Shown piece by piece: positions 7,830 to 17,156 of a stretch of 64,000 nucleotides of DNA (position 1 is its first letter; each line of letters opens with the position of its first letter). The stretch spans positions 578,001-642,000 of the forward strand of contig NZ_JABBXB010000001.1 in assembly GCF_013387485.1 (NCBI RefSeq), read 5' to 3'. This DNA is from Stenotrophomonas sp. SAM-B (GTDB taxonomy: Bacteria; Pseudomonadota; Gammaproteobacteria; Xanthomonadales; Xanthomonadaceae). The notes beneath the pieces were generated by a model. It had not been told where the DNA came from. It was given only the letters and a program-made list of their open reading frames with translations, and searched no databases. A program made the translations under genes and the position numbers.

Positions 7830-10007
7830 ATGAAATTCAAAGCCCCCGCATTCCTGATGGCCCTGGCGCTCACCGCGCCGATGGCACTGGCCGCCTACGC
7901 CGATTCGCCCGCGCTGCCCTCGGCCGCCACGGCCGACCAGGTGACCACCTCCAAGCTGGTCTACGGACTGCTCTCGGACAGCCGATACGCCTACCGGCCG
8001 CGCGCACTCGATGCGGCGACCTCCAAGGACGTCTTCAAGCGCTACCTGGAGTCGCTCGACAGCAGCAAGCAGTTCTTCACCCAGGCCGACATCACCCGCT
8101 TCGCGCCGTTCGAGGCCAACATCGCCACCGCCATCCGTGGGGGTGAGCTGGAGCCGGCGTTCCAGGTGTTCGCGGTCTACAAGCAGCGCGTGGGCGAGCG
8201 CGTCGGCTATGCGCGCAAGCTGCTCAAGCAGGACTTCGATTTCAGCACCGACGAAAAGTTCGAGTACGACCGCAAGGACGTGCCGTGGGCCGCGAGCAGC
8301 GCCGAACTGGACGATCTGTGGCGCAAATCGGTCAAGAACGATTGGCTGCGCCTGAAGCTGGCCGGCAAGCAGCCGGCCGAGATCCGCAAGACGCTGGACA
8401 AGCGTTACGCCACGCTGGAAAAGTCGGTCAATGAGCTCAAGGGCGAGGACGTGTTCCAGTTCTTCCTCAACGCCTACACCAGCGCCGTCGACCCGCATAC
8501 CGATTACTTCACCCCGCGCACCGCCGAGAACTTCAACCAGGCGATGTCGCTGTCGCTGGAAGGCATCGGCGCGCAGCTGCAGCGCCAGGACGACATGGTG
8601 GTGATCCGCGAGGTCATCGCCGGCGGCCCGGCCGCGGTCAATGGCACGCTCAAGCCCGGCGACCGCATCGTCGGCGTGGGCCAGGGCAAGTCCGGTCCGC
8701 TCGAAGACGTGATCGGCTGGCGCATCGATGACGTGGTGGCCAAGATCCGCGGCAAGAGCGATACCCAAGTCCGCCTGGAATTCATTCCGGCCGAGGAAGG
8801 CGTCGACGGCAAGCACCACACCCTGGTGCTGACCCGCCAGAAGGTGCGCCTGGCCGAACAGGCCGCCAAGGGCGAAACCCTGACCATCCCGGCCAAGGAT
8901 GGGGAGCCGGCGCGCAAGGTCGGCGTGATCAAACTGCCGACGTTCTACCAGGACTTCGAAGGCCGCCGCCGCAATGCCGCGGACTACGCGTCGGCGACGC
9001 GCGACGTGGCCAAGCTGCTGGCCGGCTTCAAGGCCGACAAGCTCGACGGCGTGGTGCTGGACCTGCGCAACAACGGCGGTGGTTCGCTGGATGAAGCGAT
9101 CGAACTGACCGGTCTGTTCATCGAACAGGGCCCGGTGGTCCAGGTGCGCGAGTCCGGTGGCCGCGTCACCGTCAACAGCGACCGCAGTGAAGTGGTGGCG
9201 TGGGACGGTCCGCTGGCCGTGCTGATCAACCGCGGCTCGGCCTCGGCGTCGGAGATCTTCGCCGGCGCCATCCAGGATTACGGCCGTGGCCTGGTGATCG
9301 GTGAGACCACCTTCGGCAAGGGCACCGTGCAGAACATCGTCGACCTCGACCGTTGGCCGAGTGGCGAGACCCAGCGCTTCGGCCAGGTCAAGCTGACCAT
9401 CGCCCAGTTCTTCCGCGTCAGCGGCAGCAGCACCCAGCACAAGGGCGTGGTGCCCGATCTGGCCTTCCCGGCCAGCGTGGACGCCAGCGAGTACGGCGAA
9501 AGCACCTACGACAACGCCCTGCCGTGGACCCGCATCGCTGCCGTGCCGCACACCCAGTACGGCAATTTCGGTCCGCTGCTGCCCAAGCTGGAAAGCCGCC
9601 ACGACACGCGCATCGCCGCCGACAAGGAGTTCCAGTGGTGGAACGAGGATGTCGAACAGTTCCGCGCCGAGAAGGCCAAGAAGTACATCTCGCTCAACGA
9701 GGCCGAGCGCCGCGCCGAGCGTGAGAAGCAGGACCGGCAGCGCACCGATCGCCAGGCCATCCGCAAGCAGCTGGGCCTGGATCTGGATCCGCTGGCCGAT
9801 GACAGCAATGACGACGGCCTGACCGGCAACGAGCGCGACATCGTCAAGGATGCCGCCCGCGAGAAGGCTGCCGAGAAGCGCCCGGATCCGCTGCTGCGCG
9901 AGTCGGCCGCGATCCTGGCCGATGCGGTGAACCTGCTGGAGGCCGACCGTCCGCTGTCGGCGCAGGTCCTGCCGCAGTCGACCGGCGTCGGCCGCTGGGC
10001 GGACTGA
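7830..10007 (+). CDS. prc: Carboxy-terminal processing (tail-specific) protease Prc
   Basis: Periplasmic S41-family serine protease that degrades proteins from their C-termini; in E. coli, Prc processes PBP3 and controls peptidoglycan hydrolases. The 725-residue protein has a signal peptide (to about residue 24), an N-terminal helical domain, a PDZ domain (about 240-335) with GGPAAVNGTLKPGDRI, and the protease domain. The catalytic Ser472 lies in GSASASEIFAG and Lys497 in TFGKGTVQ, spaced 25 residues apart as in E. coli Prc. A charged C-terminal DUF3340-like region follows. It is monocistronic, between two hairpins. Confidence 0.95.
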   Translation: MKFKAPAFLMALALTAPMALAAYADSPALPSAATADQVTTSKLVYGLLSDSRYAYRPRALDAATSKDVFKRYLESLDSSKQFFTQADITRFAPFEANIATAIRGGELEPAFQVFAVYKQRVGERVGYARKLLKQDFDFSTDEKFEYDRKDVPWAASSAELDDLWRKSVKNDWLRLKLAGKQPAEIRKTLDKRYATLEKSVNELKGEDVFQFFLNAYTSAVDPHTDYFTPRTAENFNQAMSLSLEGIGAQLQRQDDMVVIREVIAGGPAAVNGTLKPGDRIVGVGQGKSGPLEDVIGWRIDDVVAKIRGKSDTQVRLEFIPAEEGVDGKHHTLVLTRQKVRLAEQAAKGETLTIPAKDGEPARKVGVIKLPTFYQDFEGRRRNAADYASATRDVAKLLAGFKADKLDGVVLDLRNNGGGSLDEAIELTGLFIEQGPVVQVRESGGRVTVNSDRSEVVAWDGPLAVLINRGSASASEIFAGAIQDYGRGLVIGETTFGKGTVQNIVDLDRWPSGETQRFGQVKLTIAQFFRVSGSSTQHKGVVPDLAFPASVDASEYGESTYDNALPWTRIAAVPHTQYGNFGPLLPKLESRHDTRIAADKEFQWWNEDVEQFRAEKAKKYISLNEAERRAEREKQDRQRTDRQAIRKQLGLDLDPLADDSNDDGLTGNERDIVKDAAREKAAEKRPDPLLRESAAILADAVNLLEADRPLSAQVLPQSTGVGRWAD

Positions 10008-10044
10008 CCGCTTCGGCGGCCGCCAGCTGAACAGGTGACAACTC

Positions 10045-10072
10045 CACAGGCCGCCCTTCGGGGCGGCCTGTG
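10045..10072 (+). terminator. Strong hairpin after prc
   Basis: Perfect 12-bp stem CACAGGCCGCCC / GGGCGGCCTGTG with a TTCG loop, 38 bases after the prc stop. There is no real T tract. Confidence 0.75.
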
Positions 10073-10137
10073 CGTATCCACCTCCTGCCAACGCGCACAG
10101 GTCTATCCTTGGAGGCTGGATTTCCGCAGGAGCGGCC

Positions 10138-10764
10138 ATGCGCTTTCGTCGTGTACGTTCGATCCCGCTGCTGGCGGTGTTCGCCGCGTTGACCGCCTGT
10201 GGCGGCCGCGCCGCCGACAGTACCCTGATCCGGGAGTCCTTCGACTCCGGCGATACCTATTCGCGCACCGTCCCCGGCCCGCCGGCCCAGGCCTGCGAAG
10301 CCGCCCGACGCACCCTGCTCAGCCAGGGCTATGCGATTGCCCGCGCCGGCGATGACGCGGTGGAGGGCAACAAGAACTTCCAGCCGAAGGATGAGGAGCA
10401 CGAGCAGCTGGTGCTGCGGATTTCCTGTGCGCCGCGCGGCGACCAGGCGCTGGTCTTCGTCAGCGCCGTGCAGGACCGCTACGCGTTGAAGAAGAGCCCG
10501 ACCTCGGCCAGCGTCGGCGTGGGTGCGCTGGGCTCGGTCTCGCTGCCGTTCGGCAGCAATGACGACTCGCTGGTGAAAGTGGCCAGCAGCACCGTGCAGG
10601 ACGCCACCTTCTACCGCCGCTTCTTCGAGCGTCTGCAGCAGTACCTGCCGGCCGCCGCCGTGCCCGAGCCGACGCCGGCCGCCGCCCCGCCCGCGGCGCC
10701 CGCTGCAGCGGTGGAGACGCCGCCCACCACGGTGGTGAGCGATACCCCGGCATCGCTGCGCTGA
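10138..10764 (+). CDS. DUF2242 family lipoprotein
   Basis: Predicted lipoprotein of 208 residues. The signal ends in lipobox LTAC (Cys21) followed by GGRAADS. The body (about 25-180) carries the pattern of DUF2242 proteins: RESFDSGDTYSRTV, CEAARRTLLSQGY, and a basic segment ending in FYRRFFERL. The last ~35 residues are Pro/Ala-rich. The function of the family is unknown; the fold suggests a periplasmic envelope protein. It is followed by an unidentified exported protein and gnd in the same direction, with only short gaps. Confidence 0.75.
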   Translation: MRFRRVRSIPLLAVFAALTACGGRAADSTLIRESFDSGDTYSRTVPGPPAQACEAARRTLLSQGYAIARAGDDAVEGNKNFQPKDEEHEQLVLRISCAPRGDQALVFVSAVQDRYALKKSPTSASVGVGALGSVSLPFGSNDDSLVKVASSTVQDATFYRRFFERLQQYLPAAAVPEPTPAAAPPAAPAAAVETPPTTVVSDTPASLR

Positions 10765-10786
10765 GCGGGCAGGGGTGCGGCAGGCC

Positions 10787-12070
10787 ATGGCAGCAGGATC
10801 GCAGCGCTGGCACCGCTGCGTGCTCGGCGCGCTGCTGGGACTGATCCCCGCGGCCAGCGCGTGGAGTGCGGCGTCCTGCGCGCAGAGCGTGCTGGAGGAG
10901 CTGGGCTGGCGGATCAGCGCCGCCGACATCGAGGCACCGATGCTGCAGGGCGGACCGGTCTGCGAGCGCGCCGACCTGCACCAGGCGCAGGCGGCCGGCG
11001 ACCTGCGCGTGCAGCTGCCGCGTCAATGGTCGGAGGCGCAGCGGCAGGCCTGGCTGCCTACGTTGTTCGATGATCCGGCCACGGTCTGCGCCTACGCGTT
11101 CAAGCTCGGCGCCGCCACCCGCCGTGCCACCACCGCGCTGCAGGACAACGAGGGGTTCCGCTTCTCGGCGCTGCAGCTGGGCTGGATCGGCTTCGGTGCC
11201 GGTGGCGCCCAGGCCAAGGGTTGGGAGCGCTTCCGCAGCTTCGGCCGTGGCTATCAGCCGGCCGAGGCCAACAGCGCGGCACTGCAGACCTTCTACGACG
11301 GCCGCGTGCGCGCGGAGTGCGGGGTGGGCCGTCAGGTCGCGCAGCTGGCGACCCAGCGCGAGCTGTACGGCGATGCCGCGTTCGATCGCGCGTTCTCGGC
11401 TGAAGAGCTGTCCATCGGCACCTTCCTGACCCTGCACGAGACCGACAGCATCCTGCTCGGCCGGCATGCCGGCGAGTTCCTCGCCGATGGGAAGGCAACG
11501 AAGACCGCGCAACGCGGGCGGCAGGCGTTCGTGGGGACGCCCGGCTTCATCGAGCACGTGTTCGACCGCGCTTACCTGGACGACATCAACAACCAGGCCG
11601 AGAACTTCGTGGTGGTCGATGTCAGTGATGCGGCGGCGCGCGCGCTGCGCGAGCACGACGGCTTCGCGTACTACGACCGGATCAACCGGCGCATCTGGTC
11701 ATTGGCCCAAAGCATGCCGGGCCCGGGCCCGCGCCGTTTCGAGCGCCTGCTGATCGAGCGTGATCCGATCTGGCGGCGCGAAGTGCCGGCCGCGCAGCAG
11801 CCGCTGCTGAAGGAACTGGACGCATTGCTGGACGATCCGTTCTACCAGGGGTTCCTGATTTACGTGCATCCACGCGGTATACGTCCTATCGGATATCACA
11901 TCGCGCGCCTGCTCGACCGCAATCCGCGCACGCCGTTCGCGATCGAGCTGGGGCTGCACAATCTGCACACCACGTTGTACCGGCGCTGGATCGACGCACA
12001 GCTGCAGCAGTGCGCGGCCGCGCCGGTCTCTCCCGTTACACAACCGTATTCGCAAGCTGAGCAAAGGTGA
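10787..12070 (+). CDS. Unidentified exported protein, translationally linked to gnd
   Basis: I do not recognise this 427-residue protein. The N-terminus is hydrophobic after a few charged residues (CVLGALLGLIPAASAWSAAS) and looks like a signal peptide, so a periplasmic or envelope location is likely. The body is rich in Arg, Leu and Glu with aromatic patches. Distinctive stretches are SIGTFLTLHETDSILLGRHA and FVVVDVSDAAARALREHDGF. A GTG 12 bases upstream (10775) is an alternative start; AGGGG at 10771-10775 suits the ATG better. Its stop is 3 bases before gnd, whose ribosome-binding site lies inside this gene's 3' end. Codon use looks like that of the neighbours, so there is no sign of recent transfer. 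Confidence 0.6.
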   Translation: MAAGSQRWHRCVLGALLGLIPAASAWSAASCAQSVLEELGWRISAADIEAPMLQGGPVCERADLHQAQAAGDLRVQLPRQWSEAQRQAWLPTLFDDPATVCAYAFKLGAATRRATTALQDNEGFRFSALQLGWIGFGAGGAQAKGWERFRSFGRGYQPAEANSAALQTFYDGRVRAECGVGRQVAQLATQRELYGDAAFDRAFSAEELSIGTFLTLHETDSILLGRHAGEFLADGKATKTAQRGRQAFVGTPGFIEHVFDRAYLDDINNQAENFVVVDVSDAAARALREHDGFAYYDRINRRIWSLAQSMPGPGPRRFERLLIERDPIWRREVPAAQQPLLKELDALLDDPFYQGFLIYVHPRGIRPIGYHIARLLDRNPRTPFAIELGLHNLHTTLYRRWIDAQLQQCAAAPVSPVTQPYSQAEQR

Positions 12071-12073
12071 GTC

Positions 12074-12976
<903 letters not shown>

Positions 12977-12984
12977 GCCGACCG

Positions 12985-13020
12985 ATGCGGGCCGACGGAA
13001 CGTGATCGTCCGGCCCGCAT
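12985..13020. terminator. Hairpin in the gnd / oxidoreductase convergent gap
   Basis: ATGCGGGCCGACG pairs with CGTCCGGCCCGCAT, with one bulge, around a short loop. It starts nine bases after the gnd stop. There is no T run, but the position between convergent genes fits a terminator. Confidence 0.55.
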
Positions 13021-13041
13021 CCACGCAGGGCGTGGATCTAC
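13019..13041 (-). repeat. SMAG-type palindrome (GTAGATCCACGC subclass)
   Basis: Read on the minus strand this is GTAG followed by ATCCACGCCCTGCGTGGAT, a hairpin with the same GTAG head as the other repeats but a different stem. Confidence 0.65.
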
Positions 13042-13060
13042 GTGGACTGGCGTGGCCGAC

Positions 13061-14101
13061 TCACAGGGTCACCCGCCGCCCGCTGCGTGCACTCTCTGCG
13101 CCCGCTTCCAGCAGGCGCATCAGCTGCAGTGCCTGCGCGGTGCTGACCGGCGCTTCGCCCGTACCCAGCATCGCATCGCGGAAGGCCGCGTAGAACGCGC
13201 GGTAATCGCCGGGCACGTTGTCCACGGTGCTGCGCTGGGTGTGTCCGTCCGCATCGGCCCGCACCAGGTGGCCATGCTGCGGGTCCAGCCCCCAGCCCGG
13301 CGCGCCCGGTGCAACACCGCGGCGCAGTTGATCTTCCTGCACGTCCAGCCCGTCCTTGAGGTAGCTGCCGGCATCGCCATGCACGATGAAGCGTGGGCTG
13401 GAGGCGGCGACCAGCGAACCGGCATGCAGGATCGCGCGGTGGCGCGGGTAGTGCAGCACCGCGTGGAAGTAGTCGTTGCCGAGCGCGTGCTCGCGCTGCG
13501 CCATGAGGTCCACGCTGATCGCGCCGGGCCAGCCGAACAGCTGCAGCATCTGGTCGAGCAGATGGGGACCGAGATCCATCCACAGGCCGCTGCCGGGGGC
13601 ATCGCTCTCGCGCCAGCGGTCACGCACCTGCGGGCGGAACCGGTCGAAGTGGGAATGGCATTCGGCGACGCGGCCGACGCGGCCTTCGGCGAGCACCTGC
13701 TTCAGGGTGAGGAAGTCGGCATCATGGCGACGGTTCTGGAAGACGGTGACGACACGGTCCGCCTCCCGTGCGGCCTGCACCACTGCCTCGGCTTCGGCCA
13801 CCGAGAGCGCGAACGGCTTGTCCACCAGCACGTGTTTGCCCGCGGCCAGCGCGGCGCGCGCCAGCGGTGCGTGCGCATCGTTGGGCGTGGCGATGACGAC
13901 GGCGTCGACCGCGGGATCATCGAACAGCTGCTGCGGGTCGTCGCACAGGCGCACATCGGTGAAGCTGCGCAGCAACCGATCACGCTGCGAACTGACGATG
14001 CTGTGCAGGGCCAGCCCCGGCGTGTGCAGGATCAATGGCGCATGGAACACGCTGCCCGCCAGGCCGTAGCCGATCAGTCCCACCTGAAGTACGGCGGCCA
14101 T
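13061..14101 (-). CDS. Gfo/Idh/MocA family oxidoreductase
   Basis: NAD(P)-dependent dehydrogenase of the Gfo/Idh/MocA family, likely acting on a sugar or inositol-like substrate. I start at the ATG giving MAAVLQVGLIGYGLAGSVFH, where the Rossmann GxGxAG begins at the usual position, for 346 residues. EKP-type dinucleotide/catalytic motif appears as HVLVDKPFALSVAEA. The C-terminal half is the alpha/beta substrate domain, with GLWMDLGPHLLDQ. Transcribed alone, convergent to gnd. Closest by eye to the YdgJ/YhhX-like subgroup; the substrate cannot be told from sequence. Confidence 0.88.
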   Translation of the reverse strand: MAAVLQVGLIGYGLAGSVFHAPLILHTPGLALHSIVSSQRDRLLRSFTDVRLCDDPQQLFDDPAVDAVVIATPNDAHAPLARAALAAGKHVLVDKPFALSVAEAEAVVQAAREADRVVTVFQNRRHDADFLTLKQVLAEGRVGRVAECHSHFDRFRPQVRDRWRESDAPGSGLWMDLGPHLLDQMLQLFGWPGAISVDLMAQREHALGNDYFHAVLHYPRHRAILHAGSLVAASSPRFIVHGDAGSYLKDGLDVQEDQLRRGVAPGAPGWGLDPQHGHLVRADADGHTQRSTVDNVPGDYRAFYAAFRDAMLGTGEAPVSTAQALQLMRLLEAGAESARSGRRVTL

Positions 14102-14271
14102 GGTGCACTCCAACATAACGGGGCAGGACAGCGTAACGGCTGCGCGCGCGAGGCGGAAATCTGAACGGTTCGGCAGCAAGCTGAGTGGTTCACGGCAACG
14201 TTATGTGGTGCCCACGTCCCGTCCACGGCCCTGCACGGACACTGGCCCCACATCCGCAAAGGAATTCGAAC

Positions 14272-14649
14272 ATGACCAACACGACCCGTAATCTGCTTGC
14301 TGCTTCGCTGGCCCTGGGCATGGTGCTGGGCACCTCGTCCGCGATGGCCAAGGATCCGCCGAAGAGCACCGATCATGCCGCGATGACCCATGCCGATACG
14401 CACGATTCGGCCGAGCCGGTCACCGACAGCTGGATCACCACCAAGGTCAAGGCCGACCTGCTGACCAGCAAGAACGTCCCGGGTACCGAAGTGAAGGTGG
14501 AGACCGTCAATGGCGTGGTCACCCTCACCGGCACCGTGGCCAGCCAGGCCGAGCATGACAAGGCCGTCCGCGTGACCCAGCAGATCAAGGGCGTCAAGCG
14601 TGTCGACGCCGCTGGCCTGAAGGTCGCCGCAGCCGCTGCCAAGCGCTGA
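14272..14649 (+). CDS. Periplasmic BON-domain protein (OsmY-like)
   Basis: Small exported protein of 125 residues. I start at ATG 14272, preceded by AAAGGA and followed by a clear signal peptide (MTNTTRNLLAASLALGMVLG, cleavage near AMA). One BON domain occupies about 45-122 (DSWITTKVKADLLTS, VNGVVTLTGTVASQ). BON domains bind phospholipid membranes; OsmY of E. coli has two and responds to osmotic stress. A single-BON form like this is common in xanthomonads. Monocistronic, with its own terminator. Confidence 0.88.
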   Translation: MTNTTRNLLAASLALGMVLGTSSAMAKDPPKSTDHAAMTHADTHDSAEPVTDSWITTKVKADLLTSKNVPGTEVKVETVNGVVTLTGTVASQAEHDKAVRVTQQIKGVKRVDAAGLKVAAAAAKR

Positions 14650-14672
14650 GTTCGGCCGTAATGTTGAACAGG

Positions 14673-14697
14673 GCGCGCCTTCGGGCGCGCTTTTTTT
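14673..14697 (+). terminator. Rho-independent terminator of the BON-domain gene
   Basis: GCGCGCC / GGCGCGC stem with a TTCG loop directly followed by T7. Confidence 0.93.
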
Positions 14698-14894
14698 GTG
14701 GGGCAGTCCCCCCTCCGCCTGGCAAGCGTCGCGCGCCCTCCGAGCCTCCGCGAGCGCGTTCAGACAGGTGATTGCCTGCGTATTCACAAAGGGGTGGAGT
14801 ATATTCAGCGCTTCGCCATCGTCGGCGCGGTGCACGGCCCGGTCATTCCGGTGGCTGGGCATGGCCGGTCTTGGCATCGAGCTGAAGAGGGACT

Positions 14895-16715
14895 ATGGCG
14901 CTGGTGTTCAGTGATCAAATCTGGGACCGCTGGCGTCTGCCGGCCCTGGCCCTGGCGGCGGTAGCCATCATCGTGGTGCCGTGGCTCACCCTGCGCAAAC
15001 TGGCCAACGACAACATCGATGCGATGAACTGGGTCACCCACACCCAGGATGTCGGCGTGGCCGTCTATCAGCTGCAGGCCGACGTACGCGATGTTGAATC
15101 TGCTGCGTTGACGATGTCCAAGGGCATCGACGCGCCGGGCCTGCGCGAGCGATTGGCGCAGGCCGATGATATTCCCGGGCGGTTGGACCGGCTGGCCGAA
15201 CTGACCCGCGACAATCCCGATCAGCTGATCCGGATCGGTCGCATCCAGTCGATGCTTGAACGCCGCATGGAACTGGCCAAGCAGCTGGCCCGTTCCGCGC
15301 CCGACGCCGATCAGCGGCAGCTGGTGGCTGACCTGACCACCCGCTATCCGATCCGCCGCCTGGTCGAGGAACTGCAGGCCACCGAAGAGCAGCTGCTCGC
15401 CAAGCGCTCGGAACTGTTCGCCGCGCAGCAGCGCCAGGGCGAGCTCGTCTCCTGGTCGGCACTGATCGTGCAGCTGCTGCTGCTTGGCCTGGTGCTGTGG
15501 CTGCTGCAGCGGCAGATCCGCCACCGTCTCAGTGCGGAACGTGCCTCGCTGCGTGCGGCCGAGCGTGCGGCCTCGGTGCTGCACACGGTGCGCGAACCGA
15601 TCGTGCTGCTCGACCGCGCGCTGCGCGTGCAGATGCACAACCCGGCCTTCGGCGAGCTGTACGGCCTGGACGAAGAGGCCCCGGCCGAAGGGCTGCCGCT
15701 GGACAGCATCGGCGACGGTGCCTGGGCCGATGCGGTGGTCCGCCAGCGCCTGACCGACGTGCTGCTGCGCGGCCGCGAGCTGTGGGATTACGAGCACGAG
15801 CAGCGCACCGCCGATGACGTGGTGCGGATCATGCTGATCAACGCGCGGCGCATGCCACTGCCGGACAAGGACGATGAAGTGGTGCTGATGACCGTCAGCG
15901 ATGTCACCGTCCAGCGCGCCGTGCAGCTGCGCGTGGAAGAACTGAACCGCCAGTTGGAAGGCAAGGTCGAGCAGGTCTCCGAGGTCAACCGCGAGCTGGA
16001 AGCGTTCAGTTATTCGGTATCGCATGATCTGCGCGCGCCGCTGCGCCACGTGGCCGGTTTCTCGGACAAGCTGACCCGCCACCTGGGCGAGGGCGCGGAT
16101 GAAAAATCGCTGCACTACCTGGGCGTGATCTCCAATTCGGCCAAGCGCATGGCCGCCCTGATCGACGATCTGCTGGTCTATTCGCGCCTGGGCCGGGCGG
16201 CGATGCGCCTGCAGGCCGTGGACATGCAGTCGCTGGTCGCCGATACCCGCGCCATGCTCGATGCCAACCAGCAGAGCGAGTCGGAAAGCACCGGCGTGCC
16301 GCACCATGTCGACTGGAAGATCGCACCGCTGCCGATCATTGTTTCCGATGAAAACATGATGCGGCAGGTCTGGCTGAATCTGCTCGGCAATGCGATCAAG
16401 TATTCTTCCAACCGCGAGCCGGCCCGGATCGAGGTCGACTACAAACTCCAGCCTGACGGCAGCCATCTGTTCACCGTGCGCGACAACGGCGCCGGATTCG
16501 ACATGGCCTACGCCGGCAAGCTGTTCGGGGTGTTCCAACGGCTGCACAAGGCCAGCGACTACCCGGGCACGGGCATCGGCCTGGCCAGCGTCCGCCGGGT
16601 GCTGACCCGCCACGGCGGCCGCATCTGGGCCGAGTCGGCGGTCGATCAGGGCGCCACGTTCCACTTCGTTCTTCCACCCGCGCTCGACGCAATCAACAAG
16701 GGCTCCGCCGCATGA
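14895..16715 (+). CDS. Membrane sensor histidine kinase (CHASE3-like, PAS, HisKA, HATPase)
   Basis: Inner-membrane kinase of 606 residues. Two membrane segments (about 14-33 and 187-206) enclose a helical periplasmic domain of about 150 residues that resembles CHASE3. A PAS-like domain follows (about 225-340, TVREPIVLLDRALRVQMHNP), then a coiled coil, then the dimerisation domain with phospho-accepting His377 in SYSVSHDLRAPLRH. This H-box is of the phytochrome-kinase/Rcp1-partner type. The ATPase domain shows LLGNAIKYSS, DNGAGFD and GTGIGLASV. The stop overlaps the start of the next gene by four bases, so it forms an operon with the receiver downstream. The signal is unknown. Confidence 0.9.
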   Translation: MALVFSDQIWDRWRLPALALAAVAIIVVPWLTLRKLANDNIDAMNWVTHTQDVGVAVYQLQADVRDVESAALTMSKGIDAPGLRERLAQADDIPGRLDRLAELTRDNPDQLIRIGRIQSMLERRMELAKQLARSAPDADQRQLVADLTTRYPIRRLVEELQATEEQLLAKRSELFAAQQRQGELVSWSALIVQLLLLGLVLWLLQRQIRHRLSAERASLRAAERAASVLHTVREPIVLLDRALRVQMHNPAFGELYGLDEEAPAEGLPLDSIGDGAWADAVVRQRLTDVLLRGRELWDYEHEQRTADDVVRIMLINARRMPLPDKDDEVVLMTVSDVTVQRAVQLRVEELNRQLEGKVEQVSEVNRELEAFSYSVSHDLRAPLRHVAGFSDKLTRHLGEGADEKSLHYLGVISNSAKRMAALIDDLLVYSRLGRAAMRLQAVDMQSLVADTRAMLDANQQSESESTGVPHHVDWKIAPLPIIVSDENMMRQVWLNLLGNAIKYSSNREPARIEVDYKLQPDGSHLFTVRDNGAGFDMAYAGKLFGVFQRLHKASDYPGTGIGLASVRRVLTRHGGRIWAESAVDQGATFHFVLPPALDAINKGSAA

Positions 16716-17152
16716 CCGCTCTCCGCACCATCCTCCTCGCCGAGGACAGCCCCGCCGATGCCGAGATGGCCATCGACGCCCTGAAGGAAGCCCGCCTGGC
16801 CAATCCGATCGTGCACGTCGAAGACGGCGTGGAAGCGATGGACTACCTGCTGCGCCGTGGCGCCTTCGCCAACCGCGAGGAAGGCCTGCCGGCGGTGCTG
16901 CTGCTGGACATCAAGATGCCGCGCATGGATGGCCTGGAAGTGCTCAAGGAAATCCGCAACACCGAAGAGCTCAAGCGGCTGCCGGTGGTGATCCTGTCTT
17001 CCTCGCGCGAAGAAAGCGACCTGGCGCGCAGCTGGGACATGGGCGTGAACGCCTACGTGGTCAAGCCGGTGGACGTGGACCAGTTCTTTGGTGCGGTGCA
17101 GACCCTGGGCAAGTTCTGGGGTCTGATCAACCAGGCACCGGAGGTCGAGTAA
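16712..17152 (+). CDS. Stand-alone response regulator receiver (Rcp1-like)
   Basis: Single-domain CheY-like receiver of 146 residues with no output domain. Phospho-acceptor Asp66 in VLLLDIKMPRMDG, acidic pocket Glu11/Asp12, switch serine in VVILSSSREE, and Lys118 in YVVKPV are all present. The length and the loop with DYLLRRGAF are typical of Rcp1-type regulators that pair with phytochrome-like kinases such as the one encoded directly upstream (4-base overlap). It probably shuttles phosphate between that kinase and the hybrid protein encoded next. Confidence 0.93.
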   Translation: MTALRTILLAEDSPADAEMAIDALKEARLANPIVHVEDGVEAMDYLLRRGAFANREEGLPAVLLLDIKMPRMDGLEVLKEIRNTEELKRLPVVILSSSREESDLARSWDMGVNAYVVKPVDVDQFFGAVQTLGKFWGLINQAPEVE

Positions 17153-17156
17153 GCCC

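Noticed and set aside
7704..10139. 811-codon open frame opposite prc
   Set aside because: Shadow of prc. No recognisable domain; composition follows the third-position GC bias of the sense gene.
14772..14805. Promoter TTGCCT/TATATT before the sensor kinase
   Set aside because: The spacer is 22 bases, too long for a sigma-70 pair; left unassigned.
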